Position numbers and translations under genes: made by a program
Shown: positions 10,801 through 22,466 of the stretch, in pieces
Layout of the letters: every line of letters begins with the position of its first letter
Numbering within the stretch: the stretch's first letter is position 1
Assembly: GCA_030760725.1 (NCBI GenBank)
Contig: JASWHV010000001.1
Coordinates: 77,025,683 to 77,089,682 of the forward strand
Length of the DNA stretch: 64,000 bases
Direction: 5' to 3'
Source: Neostapfia colusana
Lineage: Eukaryota; Streptophyta; Magnoliopsida; Poales; Poaceae
Notes under the pieces: generated by a model
Database searches by the model: none
The model's input: only the letters and a program-made list of their open reading frames with translations
Told to the model about the DNA's origin: nothing

Positions 10801-11983
10801 AGGAGGTGTGCTAGGCAGTTAACAACCTGTGTGTGAAGTTTGAGACCCAACAAACACGATTTGTGGACGAATATTACAATTCCTTACCTCAAGGTCCGTT
10901 TCTGCCGCCCGGGAGAAAAACTTGAAATTCTCCCTCTGTGATCAATGTCTAGGGCTGAGCTTTGGAGGTGAGAAACTAGGCTTGTAGATGCACAGATGGG
11001 GTGGCTTGCTTGGGCGTGATCCCTTCTGGTTTGGGCTGTCCAAGGTGTTCAGTTTCCGTTCACTTCAGTTTCAACTCGGGAGCAGCTAGGACTTCGGATT
11101 CCTGTGCGCAAAGGAGCAGGAAGAACCGAGATTTGGCACTAGCAGCTGCCTAAACACGTGTTGGCGACGCTTTTCTCTGTAGGAAGCTTGAGCAACCGAG
11201 AACGGCGGCTGTGTTTTGTCGGGAGAGAAACATAGGACTCACGCTCGGGCTGGGAGAAGAAAACGGGTGCTGTTGCACTCGTGTGAGGTGATGAGGATGA
11301 GCACAAGCCTGCACAAGCAGGAGCTCGCGCTACAAATTTCGCCGGGAAGTCTTCTGCCCGCGCTCGTGTGTGCACCCGAGAGAAAAACAGAGTCGGTTTG
11401 GGTACATGTGAGCCACAGTCTCCAAATATCTCCCCCCCTCCGTGCTTTAATTTTTCCCGGACCGCCTTTGTCCAAATTTAACCAAAATTGTACGGCCAAC
11501 CAAACAATTTACAGAGAATTTGAATCTGAAATCAGATTTCAAAATTTAGCACGTTTGGTTCAAAATTCAATTTCAAGTTTGAATTCGAACGTGCTCTCAT
11601 TTACCCCTTTGAGTAAATAGCAAATGATATCCATAATTATTCCAATTTGGACCAGAAGCTCCTTAATACCTAGAAATTGCATTGGTGAATTCATTTGCAA
11701 GTATTTGGCAATCTGAATATGATTCCTTTTAAAAGGTTCAAAATTGTGTTTAAATTTCCTCCACTCTCCTCATAGAGAAGGGGCACATGAGTTAGAGTTT
11801 TTGGGAGTGTAATTCTTTCCCCTAGGTTAACATGTGTTGAGCATGGGCTAGAGGAAATTTTTTAACTCCCTCACATGTCCATTTGTGTGTTCATCATTTC
11901 ATGTGACACAATTATAGCCTTTCTTCACCTTAACTTTGTTTTATAAGTTGAAATCAAACTTTACAAAAGTTAGGGCTGTTACA
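7839..11983 (-). repeat. Element A 3' LTR (left copy)
   Basis: It is bounded by TGTGACGCCC at 7839 and GGGCTGTTACA at 11983 on the plus strand, with PPT immediately inside at 11984. It aligns along its whole length with 18264-22404. Notable contents are two CTCGCGAG palindromes (9091, 9120), the paired modules at about 9904-9950 and 10241-10294, and a 21-C homopolymer. The open frames inside it (for example 8544-8798, 8820-9101, 11216-11620) are repeated in the sister LTR only as broken versions and have no protein character. Confidence 0.93.
10469..10489 (+). repeat. Poly-C tract, 21 bp
   Basis: Twenty-one consecutive C follow GCTGGCCG. The sister LTR has only five C at the same place (near 20890), and element B's left LTR has six (near 46971). 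The tract is therefore a private expansion of this copy, or a sequencing artefact. Confidence 0.85.
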
Positions 11984-11999
11984 TTCCCCCCCCCTTAAA
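11984..11999 (-). promoter_or_regulatory. Polypurine tract of element A
   Basis: On the minus strand an AAG..GGGGGGGGG purine run directly precedes the TGTAACAGCCC start of the 3' LTR. It is followed on the plus strand by TTAAAAGAATCTCGTCCCGAG, a phrase shared with B and C2, which marks the end of the internal region. Confidence 0.82.
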
Positions 12000-12045
12000 A
12001 GAATCTCGTCCCGAGATTACAAAAAGAAAGAAGAAGGGAGAATGA

Positions 12046-12948
12046 CTACTGGACATATGGTACAAACAAGTCTGGAAAATTTAAACGGAGAAATTCCTCG
12101 CTTTCCCACGTAGCTTCATCAGCGGTGTGGTTGTTCCACAAGACTTTGTAAAATCGCAATGTCCGATTTCTTATGGCGCGAGTCTTCTCGTCAATAATCT
12201 GTATCGGGTACTCAGAATAAGTGAGATTCGGTTGAAGATCCTCAATGTTCTCCATATAAACTGCGGCTGGGTACTTAAAATATTTCCGCAGTTGAGAGAC
12301 ATGGAAAACATTGTAAATACCCGAAAGTGACGTCGGTAACTCTAGACGATAGGCCACGGGTCCACATATCTCAGTGACAGCAAACGGCCCGATGAATCGT
12401 GGAGCAAGCTTTCCCTTCACTCCGAACCGATGAACCCCTTTCATCGGAGAGACACGAAGATAAACGTGGTCCCCGATGTCGAAGTGAAGAGGTCGACACC
12501 TTTTGTCTGCATAACTCTTCTGCCGAGATTGAGCAGCCTTTAAATTGGCTTGAATCACTCGCACTCGTTCCTCGGCTTCATTCACAAGATCAATCCCGTA
12601 GACCACTCTCTCGCCGGATTCACACCAATTCAGTGGTGTGCGGCACTTCCGGCCATAAAGAGCTTCATACGGGGCCATCTTGATGCTGGATTGATAACCG
12701 TTATTATATGAGAATTCTGCTAACGGTAGATGGTCATCCCAATTCTTCCCATGATTGATGACACATGCCCGTAGCATATCCTCCAGAATCTGATTTATCC
12801 TCTCCGTTTGACCATCAGTTTGCGGATGATACGCTGAACTCAGAATTAACTTGGTTCCCAAGGAAGCATGCAGCTGCTCCCAAAATCTGGATACGAATAA
12901 CGCACCTCGATCAGAAACGATGGTGCGGGGGACCCCGTGTAAACACAC
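12046..12948 (-). pseudogene. Element A integrase core C-part and chromodomain
   Basis: An open stretch of 300 residues ends with TAG at 12046-12048. It holds the second catalytic Asp (VSDRGALF) and the Glu (QTDGQTER) of the integrase core, the GPY/F-type module (LAPRFIGPFAV), the VFHVSQLRKY motif, and a C-terminal chromodomain-like segment (FYKVLWNNHTADEATWE). It lies in the same frame as the two upstream segments and is cut from them by TAG at 12973-12975, which is TAC (Tyr) in element B. The first catalytic Asp is in the upstream segment, so integrase is split by this single stop. Confidence 0.93.
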
Positions 12949-12972
12949 GATTCTCGAGATGAACAGCTCCGC

Positions 12973-14313
12973 CTACTTATTTGCCACATATTTTGTATGG
13001 ACTGGAATAAAATGTGCTGTCTTGGTCAAACGATCGACGATTACCCAAATAGAATCATGTTTGTTGCTGGTCATGGGTAAACCGACGAAGAAGTCCATAC
13101 TTATGTCTTCCCACTTCCATGCTGGAACCTTCAGTGGTTGAAGTGGTCCGGCTTTCCTCATATGGTCGGCTTTAACCCGCCGACACGTATCACATTCGGA
13201 TACGTATTTTGCAATTTCTCTTTTCATCCGTGTCCACCAGAACTTAGATTTCAAGTCCTGGTACATCTTATTGCTTCCCGGATGAATGGAGTACTTGGAT
13301 AAATGTGTTTCATCCAATATCTTCCTCCGCAATTTCATATTCCATGGTACAACTTTGCGGTTGTTAAACCATAGAGTACCCTCTTCATCCTTGCGGAACA
13401 TCTTCAACTCACCGCTGTCCACTCTCCTCCGGATATGAGACATACCTCTGTCTCTCTTCTGAGCCTCTACAATCTCATCTCGGATTGTAGGAATAAGAGC
13501 GAGGTTGAACAGCGATCCGTAGGGAACTAAGCGCAGGCTTGGTTCTCCTTCTTCATGTGCAGCAACGGCTAAATGGTGAACATGGGCTTTCCGACTAAGT
13601 GCGTCGGCAACCACATTCGCTTTGCCCGGATGGTAATGAATTTCAAGTTCGTAATCCTTGATCAATTCGATCCATCTTCGCTGCCTCATATTCAGTTCTT
13701 TCTGTGTGAAGATGTACTTCAAGCTTTTGTGGTCAGTGTAGAGATGTACTAGATTGACTAGTAGATAATGCCTCCATATTTTCAATGCTAAGACCACTGC
13801 AGCTACCTCAAGGTCATGTGTGGGGTAATTCTGCTCATGACCACTGAGTTGTTGGGATCCATACGCGACCACACATCTTTCTTGCATCAACACACAACCC
13901 AAACCAATGCCGGATGCATCACAATAGACATCAAACGGCTTCGTGGTGTCTGGCTGGGCCAAAACTGGAGCTGTAGTGAGATACTTCACTAAAGATTGAA
14001 AAGCTTGTTCGCATGAATTGCTCCAATCATACTTGGTGCTTTTCTTCAACAGATCCGTCATAGGTTTAGCTACTTTGGAGAAGTTTGGAATGAATCTCCG
14101 GTAATAACCTGCTAAACCTAGGAAACTCCTCACTTCATGAACAGATGTTGGAGATTTCCAGTTCAGCACTTGCTCGATTTTACTTGGGTCCACAGCGATG
14201 CCTTCCGCTGAAATAATATGCCCAAGAAACGGCACTTTGCTGATCCAAAACTCACATTTACTGAACTTTGCATTTAGCTTGTGATCCCTCAAGCGTTGGA
14301 GTACAATACGCAA
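12973..14313 (-). pseudogene. Element A RT connection, RNase H and integrase N-part
   Basis: This is a 446-residue open segment. It begins just after the RT active site (LRDHKLNAKFSKCEFW) and runs through the thumb (SFLGLAGYYRRFIPNFS). RNase H follows (YCDASGIGLG, DLEVAAVV, YTDHKSLKY, VADALSRK), then the integrase HHCC finger (SIHPGSNK to CDTCRRVK) and the first catalytic Asp region (ISMDFFVGLP). It is separated from the RT segment by TAA at 14335-14337, where B has TCA (Ser), and from the integrase end by TAG at 12973. All key residues are present; only the stops disable it. Confidence 0.94.
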
Positions 14314-14334
14314 ATGTTCAACGTGTTCTTCTTC

Positions 14335-15981
14335 TTACTTTGAATAGACCAAGATGTCGTCGATGAAAATCACGACAAACTTGTCTAACTCCGGCATGAA
14401 CACAGAGTTCATGAGATACATAAAGTGAGCCGGAGCACTGGTCAACCCAAAGGACATGACAAGATATTCATAAAGACTATATCTTGTTGAGAACGCCGTC
14501 TTAGGTACATCTTCTGCCGGGATTTTTATCTGGTGATACCCGGACCGAAGATCCATCTTGGAGAATACCTTAGCACCCACTAGTTGATCGAACAAAATAT
14601 CGATGCGCGGTAGTGGATACTTATTCTTGATAGTGACAGCATTCAGTGGATGATAATCTACGCATAGCTTCAAAGTCTCGTCCTTCTTCTCCACGAAGAG
14701 TGCGGAACAGCCCCAAGGTGATGAACTTGGGCGTATAAAACCTTTGTCCATGAGGTCATTCAGCTGCTCCTTCAATTCCGCTAGCTCCTTTGGTGCCACT
14801 TTGTATGGTCGCCAAGAAATAGGTGTTGTTCCCGGTGCGAGTTCAATCTTGAACTCTACATCACGTTCGGGCGGCATGCCCGGCAAGTCTTGGGGAAACA
14901 CATCTGGGTATTCACATACCACTGGAATATCCTCAAGTTTAGGAGCTTCAATCTGATGCACTGCTGCAACTCGTTGTGATGGATCCACAAGATTCAATGT
15001 GTTGTGACCGTGTATTGGGGAATTCAGTTGGACAGTATAAGAGCTGATGTCAAAGATAGCTCCATAATGTGTCAACCACGACATCCCCAAGATAATATCA
15101 ATCCTTTGGCCTTTGAGTATGATAAGGCTTGCAGGATAGATATTTTCACCTAAACATAACGGTGCCCGAGAGACCATCTCATCTGTTGATATCTTGCCTC
15201 CGTGTGAGCTGATATGAAACGGATGCTTAACTGTGCTAAATGGAAGATTATTCTTCAGCACATAGTCTCTTCTAATAAAATTGTGGGTGGCCCCGGAATC
15301 AAATAACACGAAAATGGGCTGTTCATGTAACATGAACATGCCCGCTAAAACTGGTTCGCCTTTAGCAATGTCCTCAATAGCATTGTAATTAACCCTGCCA
15401 GCTTTTGAAAGATTCTTCTTTGAAGGTTCACGGTGCTGATCTGAGCATTCATGAGACGACACATAATTGTGTCTCTGCTCAGCTCCACGACTGTTTCGTG
15501 CTGCAGAAATCCTCAGCTCTCTACTAACACGAGGTGGAGATAGTTCGTGCGTAGCTGGTTGCGGTAGGGTTGCACGAATAATTTCTGTCAGCTGCTGTTG
15601 AGGTGGAGGCTCATAAGTGATCAACTCCAGCCGTGGTTGTGAGAGTTGCACCACAGGCTGAATTTGTTGCCTAACTGGCGAGTAATACCGCACTCGATAG
15701 TTCGGAGGAACCTTGGTATCACTGTCCGGCGGTATACTCCTTTTCAACTCCGCTTCACATCGGAGATGCATGTCTTCTTTAATGATAGCGGCATTTACCA
15801 ACTCATTGTAAATACCGTTATTGAACAAAGTCACTTGTTCCTGAAGTTCGACATTCAAACCTCGGAAGAAATAGTCGCACTTCAACGCTTCCGAGTCTAC
15901 CATATGAGTGGCGTATTGCATCAAGTCTTCAAACTCTTTGAAGTACTCGTACGCACTCCTTTCTCCTTGCTTTAATTCCAA
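14335..15981 (-). pseudogene. Element A gag C-part, protease and reverse transcriptase
   Basis: An open segment of 548 residues. Residues 1-75 are the gag core end (ELKQGERSAYEYFKEFEDL). Residues 76-200 are a Pro/Gln-rich linker in which no CCHC zinc knuckle can be found. Protease is at residues about 215-330 with FDSGATHNF (Asp 228) and IILGMSWL. RT follows from about 372 (YPDVFPQDLPGMPP), with CVDYHPLN, MDLRSGYHQI and the catalytic FIDDILVYSK at the end. The frame continues unchanged from the gag N-part, interrupted only by TGA at 16000-16002. Confidence 0.94.
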
Positions 15982-15999
15982 AAAGTCTTGATACTTTGT

Positions 16000-16464
16000 T
16001 CATAGAATTCCCGAACAAATGTGACGCGCCTGGAAAACATCCCGGAATTCATCGCACGTCACTCGATGACCTTCAGGAAGAGTAGCAATGTACTCCGCCC
16101 ACCAAGCTCCAGCGGCTCCATGGAGTTGTTGAGCGGCAAATAAAGTCTTCTGATATTCGTCGCACTCAAGCATGTCGAATTTGGCTTCAATACATTGGAG
16201 CCAATGAGCCGACTCCAATGGTTCTTTCGCTTCCAAGAAAACCAGTGGTTGTCTTGCTAGAAAATCCAGATAAGTGCTTGGTGGGTGATTTTGCTGTAGT
16301 GTCTCCTGTCATATGCTTTGTCGCACCAACAGATCCAGAGACTCAGCCATCTTTGCCAAGATTTCCGCCAATCCGGTTGATGATGTCGTCACTTCTTGTC
16401 GTGGCGAATTACTTTCGCCGTGACTCGACTCACCAACCTCACTCCTGGAATGAGCACGATCCAT
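16000..16464 (-). pseudogene. Element A gag N-part
   Basis: The start is placed at ATG 16464-16462, which opens a Ser/Glu-rich N-terminus. It is in frame with all downstream segments, and element B keeps the same ATG. It continues through TGLAEILAKMAESLDLL to the gag core (SAHWLQCIEAKFDMLECDEY, LHGAAGAWWAEY). Two TGA stops interrupt it, at 16309-16311 and 16000-16002. At both places element B has CGA (Arg), so each is a C-to-T change. With these ignored, gag-pol from 16464 to 12046 is one frame of about 1470 codons. Confidence 0.88.
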
Positions 16465-18247
16465 GCTGCAAGAGTGAGCAATTTACGGTTAACATTCAAA
16501 GTTTAAACTCAACTTGAATTGAAAACATAACCGTAAAAGCATAACATCAATATTGCAGCATTACACAAGCTAACTAGGGTTTCGACAATACTGAAATCTA
16601 TCAAATGTGAGCAAGTTTGTCCAAACCCTTAATTCCAACAGTAGGACAAACTGAAAAATAACTCAAGAATATGTTATGTAGCTTAGAGAAGTCTAAGACA
16701 TCCCTGTCCACAACAAGTCTCAAGCTAAATGACAATAAGTACTACTCTGTTCAGAATGACCAATAGGTCTTAATCCCAGAATTTGAATATGACAATGGCA
16801 ATTTCATGTCTCAAGTTGAATATCAAAGTTATAGTTAAATTCAATATCTTTCCAACGAGTATTCATTTGCCTTCATATCAGTTCTGGATCAAACGTTGTG
16901 ATATTTCAAAGTTAACAGAAATCTGGAACAATTTTGACAGCACCTCCTTTGAAAGTGGCTGCTTTGTCTGTAAGATTTCATACAATTAAACCCCAAATCT
17001 GGAGAAACTTTGAACTACAAAGTTATAGCATATATCAAAGGCTTTCCAACAGTGTATTACTTGACCGTTAGAAAATTTTCTACATAAATTTATGGTCGAA
17101 ATACAGAAATTTCCAGAGAGCAATTTGTGCCTGTCCTGTTTTTGGGCAGTTCACACTCCTCTGAGAATTTCATCCATTTGGGGGGTGATTCTGATCTGGA
17201 GTTCTACTGAAGAGTTGTAGAAGACTTCAATAAATTTCCAGAAATGTATCACTCACCTCCATTGGTTCAACCAAACAAAAGTTATGTCCTGTTCAACTTC
17301 AGCAAAATTCTGCCGAAAACAGGGGAGGTTATTCCTAAGTCTTTGTGAATAAATCTATACTCCCAATTGACTCTTAGTTCAATATAGGAGTTCATTAACC
17401 CCTAATAGAATCCTAGACTCCAAATTTACTCTTTTTTATTTTCAAACCTTCTTTTTCATGCGGTTCAAAACACATCATGGTACTACGTTTCCTCACCAAA
17501 TTAAAATCCTAACCGGCTTTATACCGGCATATACGTTTCAAATGGTGGCACTAAAACGATCACTCACAAACGTTGTCTATACGACATGTACTAACGTGAT
17601 TAATGTACCTGCAGAAAACCACTCAATAATGATGCACACATTGGTTTGTCATTTCAGGCAGGTCCATATCATAGTAAAAACATATGCCTCGTATCATTGC
17701 CATACGGGCCGTCCTTGAGTCAAACCACGTCTCAAGGTACATGATTGGGTTATTCACCACCCGACGGGGGCTCCACACCTTTGCAATAAAGCACACCGGT
17801 GGAACAGCGCTTTCGTATGCCTCATAGGACATGAAGAGTCCTAGAGAACACACTTCGTGTTACAAACCACACGATGGGGTCTCCTCCTCTTGCCCCTGGG
17901 TTTGCGCACTGGAGGCTAGTGCCATTCATATGTCTCTAAGACATGAAGAGTCTTAGAAAACATATTCACTTCCCGTCCATTGCTTAACGGAACATCCCAC
18001 ACTACTTTCCTTGTATGGGTGAGCTAACCGAAATTGATCCGCTTTCGGTAGCGTTCCTTACCATTCTTACCTCCACGTAGGTGCGTCGTTACAGAATAGA
18101 AATACTGAAGAGTAACACATTGTTAGCTTGCCACCTTAAGTAACTATGCTAATAATACTCCTTATGTGGGCATACTATACGTTCCTCACTGGTATACCTC
18201 TAAGTTTTCGAAAATATGCTCTTTCCATGCATGCTATTTCCAATGCG
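16465..18247 (-). other. Element A untranslated leader, about 1.8 kb
   Basis: This lies between the primer site and the gag ATG. It has no supported gene; short frames (for example 17458-17718) are not conserved as proteins in the equivalent leader of B (52965-54744). It contains degenerate repeats such as AAAGTTATAG..TTTCCAAC (about 16824-16859 and 17017-17050). A third copy of this leader type exists, inverted, in fragment F (about 42361-43890), so the long leader belongs to the family. Packaging or translation signals would be expected here, but I cannot point to one. Confidence 0.8.
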
Positions 18248-18259
18248 GCTCTGATACCA
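18248..18259 (-). promoter_or_regulatory. Primer binding site, initiator-Met tRNA
   Basis: Read on the minus strand this is TGGTATCAGAGC, the 12-nt complement of the 3' end of plant initiator-Met tRNA. It is separated from the end of the 5' LTR (18264) by four bases. It fixes orientation and the inner LTR edge. Confidence 0.93.
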
Positions 18260-18263
18260 CCGC

Positions 18264-21200
18264 TGTGACGCCCTGGAATCGCAGTGGGTGGTGCCGTGCG
18301 ATGCGACACCCAACAGCATGCACGAAAAGACAATAAGAACATAACTGAACCATTTTGTTACTCAAGATAATTTATTTTACAACATAATGTACACACGAAG
18401 CGGAAATTAAAATTTGCTGGACAAACTGCTCACTCTCGACCCTAACTACGCCGAAGAGAAGTCGTTCAACCCGTGAACGCTTCCTACTAGCTTCACCAAA
18501 GAAAGGCAGCGGCTAGGTTTCCGATGAGTTGAACAAACCGTGAGGTTCATCATCTCACCGAACAACCCTCTTCATAGCAGGCATCCTGCTACTTGCAAAA
18601 ACAACTCAGAAGCAACCGTGAGCACTAAGGCTCAGCAAGACTTAACAGTCACTCCTAAACATGTAACTCTAAATACAGGGGCACTAAGCCAGTAGGAACA
18701 GGAATTTGCAAAATACAGCTTGACTAACTTGATCCTTGTATTCAGATTCTTATAGCCTTCATTTTAGTGGTCCTCACGCCTCACAACATCGGAAGTCCAC
18801 AATCAAACAAGAAACGCTTATCCCGATGTTGCTAGCCTAAGATGGAAATGAAATTTAGTTGGCTCTATATCTACTTCAGTCAATGCTCCAATACAGTGAT
18901 TAATCCACAAACAGCAAGTTAAGAGACTTAGTTCCTCTTCTTACTAAGTCACGACGCAGTGGGCAAGTATGATCAATCCTCTTCCGTGAGCGACGGTGAT
19001 TCAAATCAATAACAACCCGGAATACACGACACATACACCTGCCTCGAAAGACTCTCTCAAGAGCTCTTTCTTATGTTTTATGCAGCAACCTTTCACATGA
19101 CAACCCAACATAGAAAAACGCTTCATGCCGAGCGGGATGGTCCTCTACGCGGATACGTCGAAGTTGCACGCTAAAGGATTTACACCTCCCGCCTTCTCAA
19201 CGCCATTCCCATGCGCAGGATGAGTTTCTATATCACGGTCCATCAAGTTACATCGGTTTCATGGTCCCATACCCCACTATATATCCGGTACAGCTCAATC
19301 TTGTCCAGCAGGGCCGCATACATACGGTCCTTAACCAACACGGACGGGGCTACAACCAACCTCCACATTTGCCTTACCATCCCGGTCCAGGCCAAACGTG
19401 GTCTCAAGCATTGTCACACCCATCGCAGGTCGAGACCAACCTTGAGCGCTCCATCCTACAGGAACATCCCCGTCCCCATCTCATTTTCATGATGGTGTTC
19501 TTATCATTTATCTCTCCCGATTAACTCCATTACTCGAACTTTCTCGCGAGTAGCTTTTTTACTACTCGACTTCTACCGAGCTAGCTACAACATTAGCCTA
19601 GCATCTACAATGAGGCAAAGCCTACACTAAACCTTCTACTGAGGGGTGTAATAGCCATGCAAGTGGGTTTCAATCATCCTAGACATAATGCACAATATCA
19701 AATCTAATAAACATGAGGTGAAGTAAAGCAAAATTTAAAACGGTAATGATATGCAAACCGGGGCTTGCCTTGCTCAACGGTTTTGTTAGAAGCTAGGAGT
19801 TAGTATTCCTCTGGAGAATCCGCCAAGCTCGTCACGAGATGGAGATCCTCGCTGCGGAGTTGAGTCCTCGTCGAACGTCGACATCACGTGCTATTAAGAT
19901 GATTTATGCACATGTATTCAAAAGCAATTTAGAAAATGATTCAAAGCTGGTGTACCAGTTAACTCACACCTAAAAAGGACAAACAACAGCTGGTTTTCTG
20001 TTGTTGGATCTACAACCTTAGAGATGATGAAAGCTAGGGTGAAAAAAATACTAGTAATCACCATGTGATTAAGTCCATTATATGAACACTTAAACCTAAA
20101 AATGGTAGCTCAAGTTACAGAGGTCCAATGAAGCTGAGAATTTAACCACAGTCTCTATGGATGGTATTTAGGCAGTGTGCAAAAATTGAGCTCAAGAAAT
20201 AGCTTCATGAGAGCACAATAAATCCATATGTGGTTTTCACTAACCTGCCTTTATCCCCTAGATATTAAGCTTTCCTATGCTGCAAAGTAGACTTTTTGTG
20301 AAGTACAAAATGTCCTGAGTCCATAGGAATTGGTTTTACCATTTTTGGAGTTTTCTACATGGAGATATGGATTTTACAAGGATTGGGGAAAAGCAGAAAA
20401 TGTCTCTGTTTATTTTCCCATTTTTCAGAGACATAAGGAATGAACACATCATTTGACCAAGCAAATGAGGTCCAATGCCTCTGAAATTTTTACTGGAGTT
20501 CAAGGAATTTTGGAAGAATGTCCTGTACAAATTTGGGAATTTTCCAATAAACAGAACTCCTGTAAAAATTCCTACAATATGTTCCTTAAATAAATTAATG
20601 AGCCAAATTCAGGGATTTTCATAAAAATTTGGCTGCACCCCTGGATAGTAATCTTTGAGAGAAATCCAACAAAATTTGTTTCACAATTTTTAGACATTCC
20701 TACACAAAGTTATGACTCTCCAAAGTTTGAACTAGAGTGAGAAAATCTGGAAAATGTTTAAATGCTGACAGTGGGTCCTACCTGTCATCGCTAACCTCCA
20801 GACTCGCGCCAAACAGGACAGTGGCGGCCCCCTCCGGCGAGGTCACCGGAAAAGCACTTCCCAGCAACCTCAAGACCCCCTGCTGGCCGTCCCCCTGTTT
20901 TCCCCCACGCTGAACACGTTGGTGAGGTCGCCGGCGGCTGAAACTCGCCGGAAAACAGGGCGCACCGGACACAGCAAACCCTTGGGCTCCGGCGAGGTCT
21001 TGCAAGGTGAATTCTCCACCCAATGGTCGGTTCTTGGGCTCTGCAGCACCAGGGGATCATGTAGAAGACCGGCATTAGGTCTAAACAAGCAGGAGAGGGC
21101 TCTAAACCTATCGGCACCGTGCGCCCGATAGGGTCCAGCGGCATACCCTCTAAAAGAGCTCGGATTGCTCACTCTACACTCAATTTCTCGGTCTAAAATC

Positions 21201-22404
21201 TATGGAGGAGGTGTGCTAGGCAGTTAACAACCTGTGTGTGAAGTTTGAGACCCAACAAACACGATTTGATGACGAATTTTACAATTACTTACCTCAAGGT
21301 CCGTTTCTGCCGCCCGGGAGAAAAACTTGAAATTCTCCCCCCGTGATCAATGGCTAGGGCTGAGCTTTGGAGGTGAGCAACTAGGCTTGTACGTGCACAG
21401 ATGGGCTGGCTTGCTTGGGCGTGATCCCTTCTGGTTTGGGCTGTCCACTGCGTTCAGTTTCCGTTCACTTCAGTTTCAACTCGGGAGCAGCTAGGACTTC
21501 GGATTCCTGTGCGCAAAGGAGCAGGAAGAACCGGGATTTGGCACTAGCAGCTGCCTAAACACGTGTTGGCGACGCTTTTCTCTGTAGGAAGCTTGAGCAA
21601 CCGAGCTAATTCAGCTGGGGTGATCGAGAGACCGAGAACGGCGGCTGTGTTTTGTCGGGAGAGAAACAGAGGACTGGGAGAAGAAAAACGGTGCTGTTAC
21701 ACTCGTGTGAGGTGATGAGGATGAGCACAAGCCTGCACAAGCAGGAGCTGGCGCTACAAACTTCGCCGGGAAGTCTTCTGCCCACGCTCGTGTGTGCACC
21801 CGAGAGAAAAACAGAGTGGGTTTGAGTACATGTGGGCCACAGTCTCCAAATATCTCCCCCCTCCGTGCTTTAATTTTTCCCGCACCGCCTTTGTCCAAAT
21901 TTAACCAAAATTCTACGGCCAACCAAACAATTTATGGAGAATTTGAATCTGAAATCAGATTTCAAAATTTAGCACATTTGGTTCAAAATTCAAATTCAAG
22001 TTTGAATTCGAACGTGCTCTCATTTACCCCTTTGAGTAAATAGCAAATGATATCCATAATTATTCCAATTTGGACCAGAAGCTCCTTAATACCTAGAAAT
22101 TGCATGGTGAATTCATTTGCAAGTATTTGGCAATCTGAATATGATTCCTTTTAAAAGGTTCAAAATTGTGTTTAAATTTCCTTCACTCTCCTCATAGAGA
22201 AGGGGCACATGAGTTAGAGTTTTCGGGAGTGTAATTCTTTCCCCTAGGTTAACATGTGTTGAGCATGGGCTAGAGGAAATTTTTAACTCCCTCACATGTC
22301 CATTTGTGTGTTCATCATTTCATGTGACACAATTATAGCCTTTCTTTGTCTTAACTTTGTTTTATCAGTTGAAATCAAACTTTACAAAAGTTAGGGCTGT
22401 TACA
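18264..22404 (-). repeat. Element A 5' LTR (right copy)
   Basis: It is bounded by TGTGACGCCC at 18264 and GGGCTGTTACA at 22404. It is the sister of 7839-11983 with scattered, mostly transition differences and a few short indels. Near 21605 it keeps about 30 bp (AGCTAATTCAGCTGG) that the left copy lacks. It carries one intact CTCGCGAG (19543); the other copy of the motif, near 19513, is mutated. As the 5' LTR it would have driven the genomic RNA leftward. I could not identify a convincing TATA box. Confidence 0.93.
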
Positions 22405-22409
22405 CGCAC
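22405..22409. repeat. Target site duplication of element A (right copy)
   Basis: CGCAC matches 7834-7838 exactly. Confidence 0.93.
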
Positions 22410-22461
22410 TGTTGCGAGCTAGGTTAGAGACGTTGCCGGCCCGAGGCAACTGCTCGAGCGT
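22410..22461 (+). repeat. Unit D, short middle part
   Basis: Fifty-two bases are left between the TSD of element A and the TSD of solo LTR C1 (GTTCA, 22462-22466). They join 7838 on one side and 29800 on the other once the insertions are removed. There is no coding content. Confidence 0.6.
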
Positions 22462-22466
22462 GTTCA
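22462..22466. repeat. Target site duplication of solo LTR C1 (left; right copy 29795-29799)
   Basis: GTTCA occurs at 22462-22466 and at 29795-29799, immediately outside the TG and CA ends of the LTR. Confidence 0.9.

Larger units (their letters stand above)
7839..22404 (-). mobile_element. Element A: complete Tekay/Del-like gypsy retrotransposon, 14,566 bp
   Basis: Both LTRs, PBS, leader, gag-pol, PPT and a perfect TSD are present. The LTRs (4145 and 4141 bp) together exceed the 6280-bp internal region, typical of the Tekay/Del chromovirus lineage. Order read on the minus strand: 5' LTR (22404-18264), PBS complementary to initiator-Met tRNA, leader of about 1.8 kb, gag-PR-RT-RH-IN-chromodomain in one frame (16464-12046), PPT, 3' LTR (11983-7839). 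Four nonsense codons but no frameshift disable the polyprotein. By eye I counted about 13 mismatches in the first about 220 bp of the two LTRs, so insertion is not very recent. It interrupts unit D. Confidence 0.95.

Noticed and set aside
7839..22404. Large direct duplication (7839-11983 and 18264-22404) as a segmental duplication
   Set aside because: PBS, PPT, gag-pol between them and the CGCAC target duplications show that these are LTRs.
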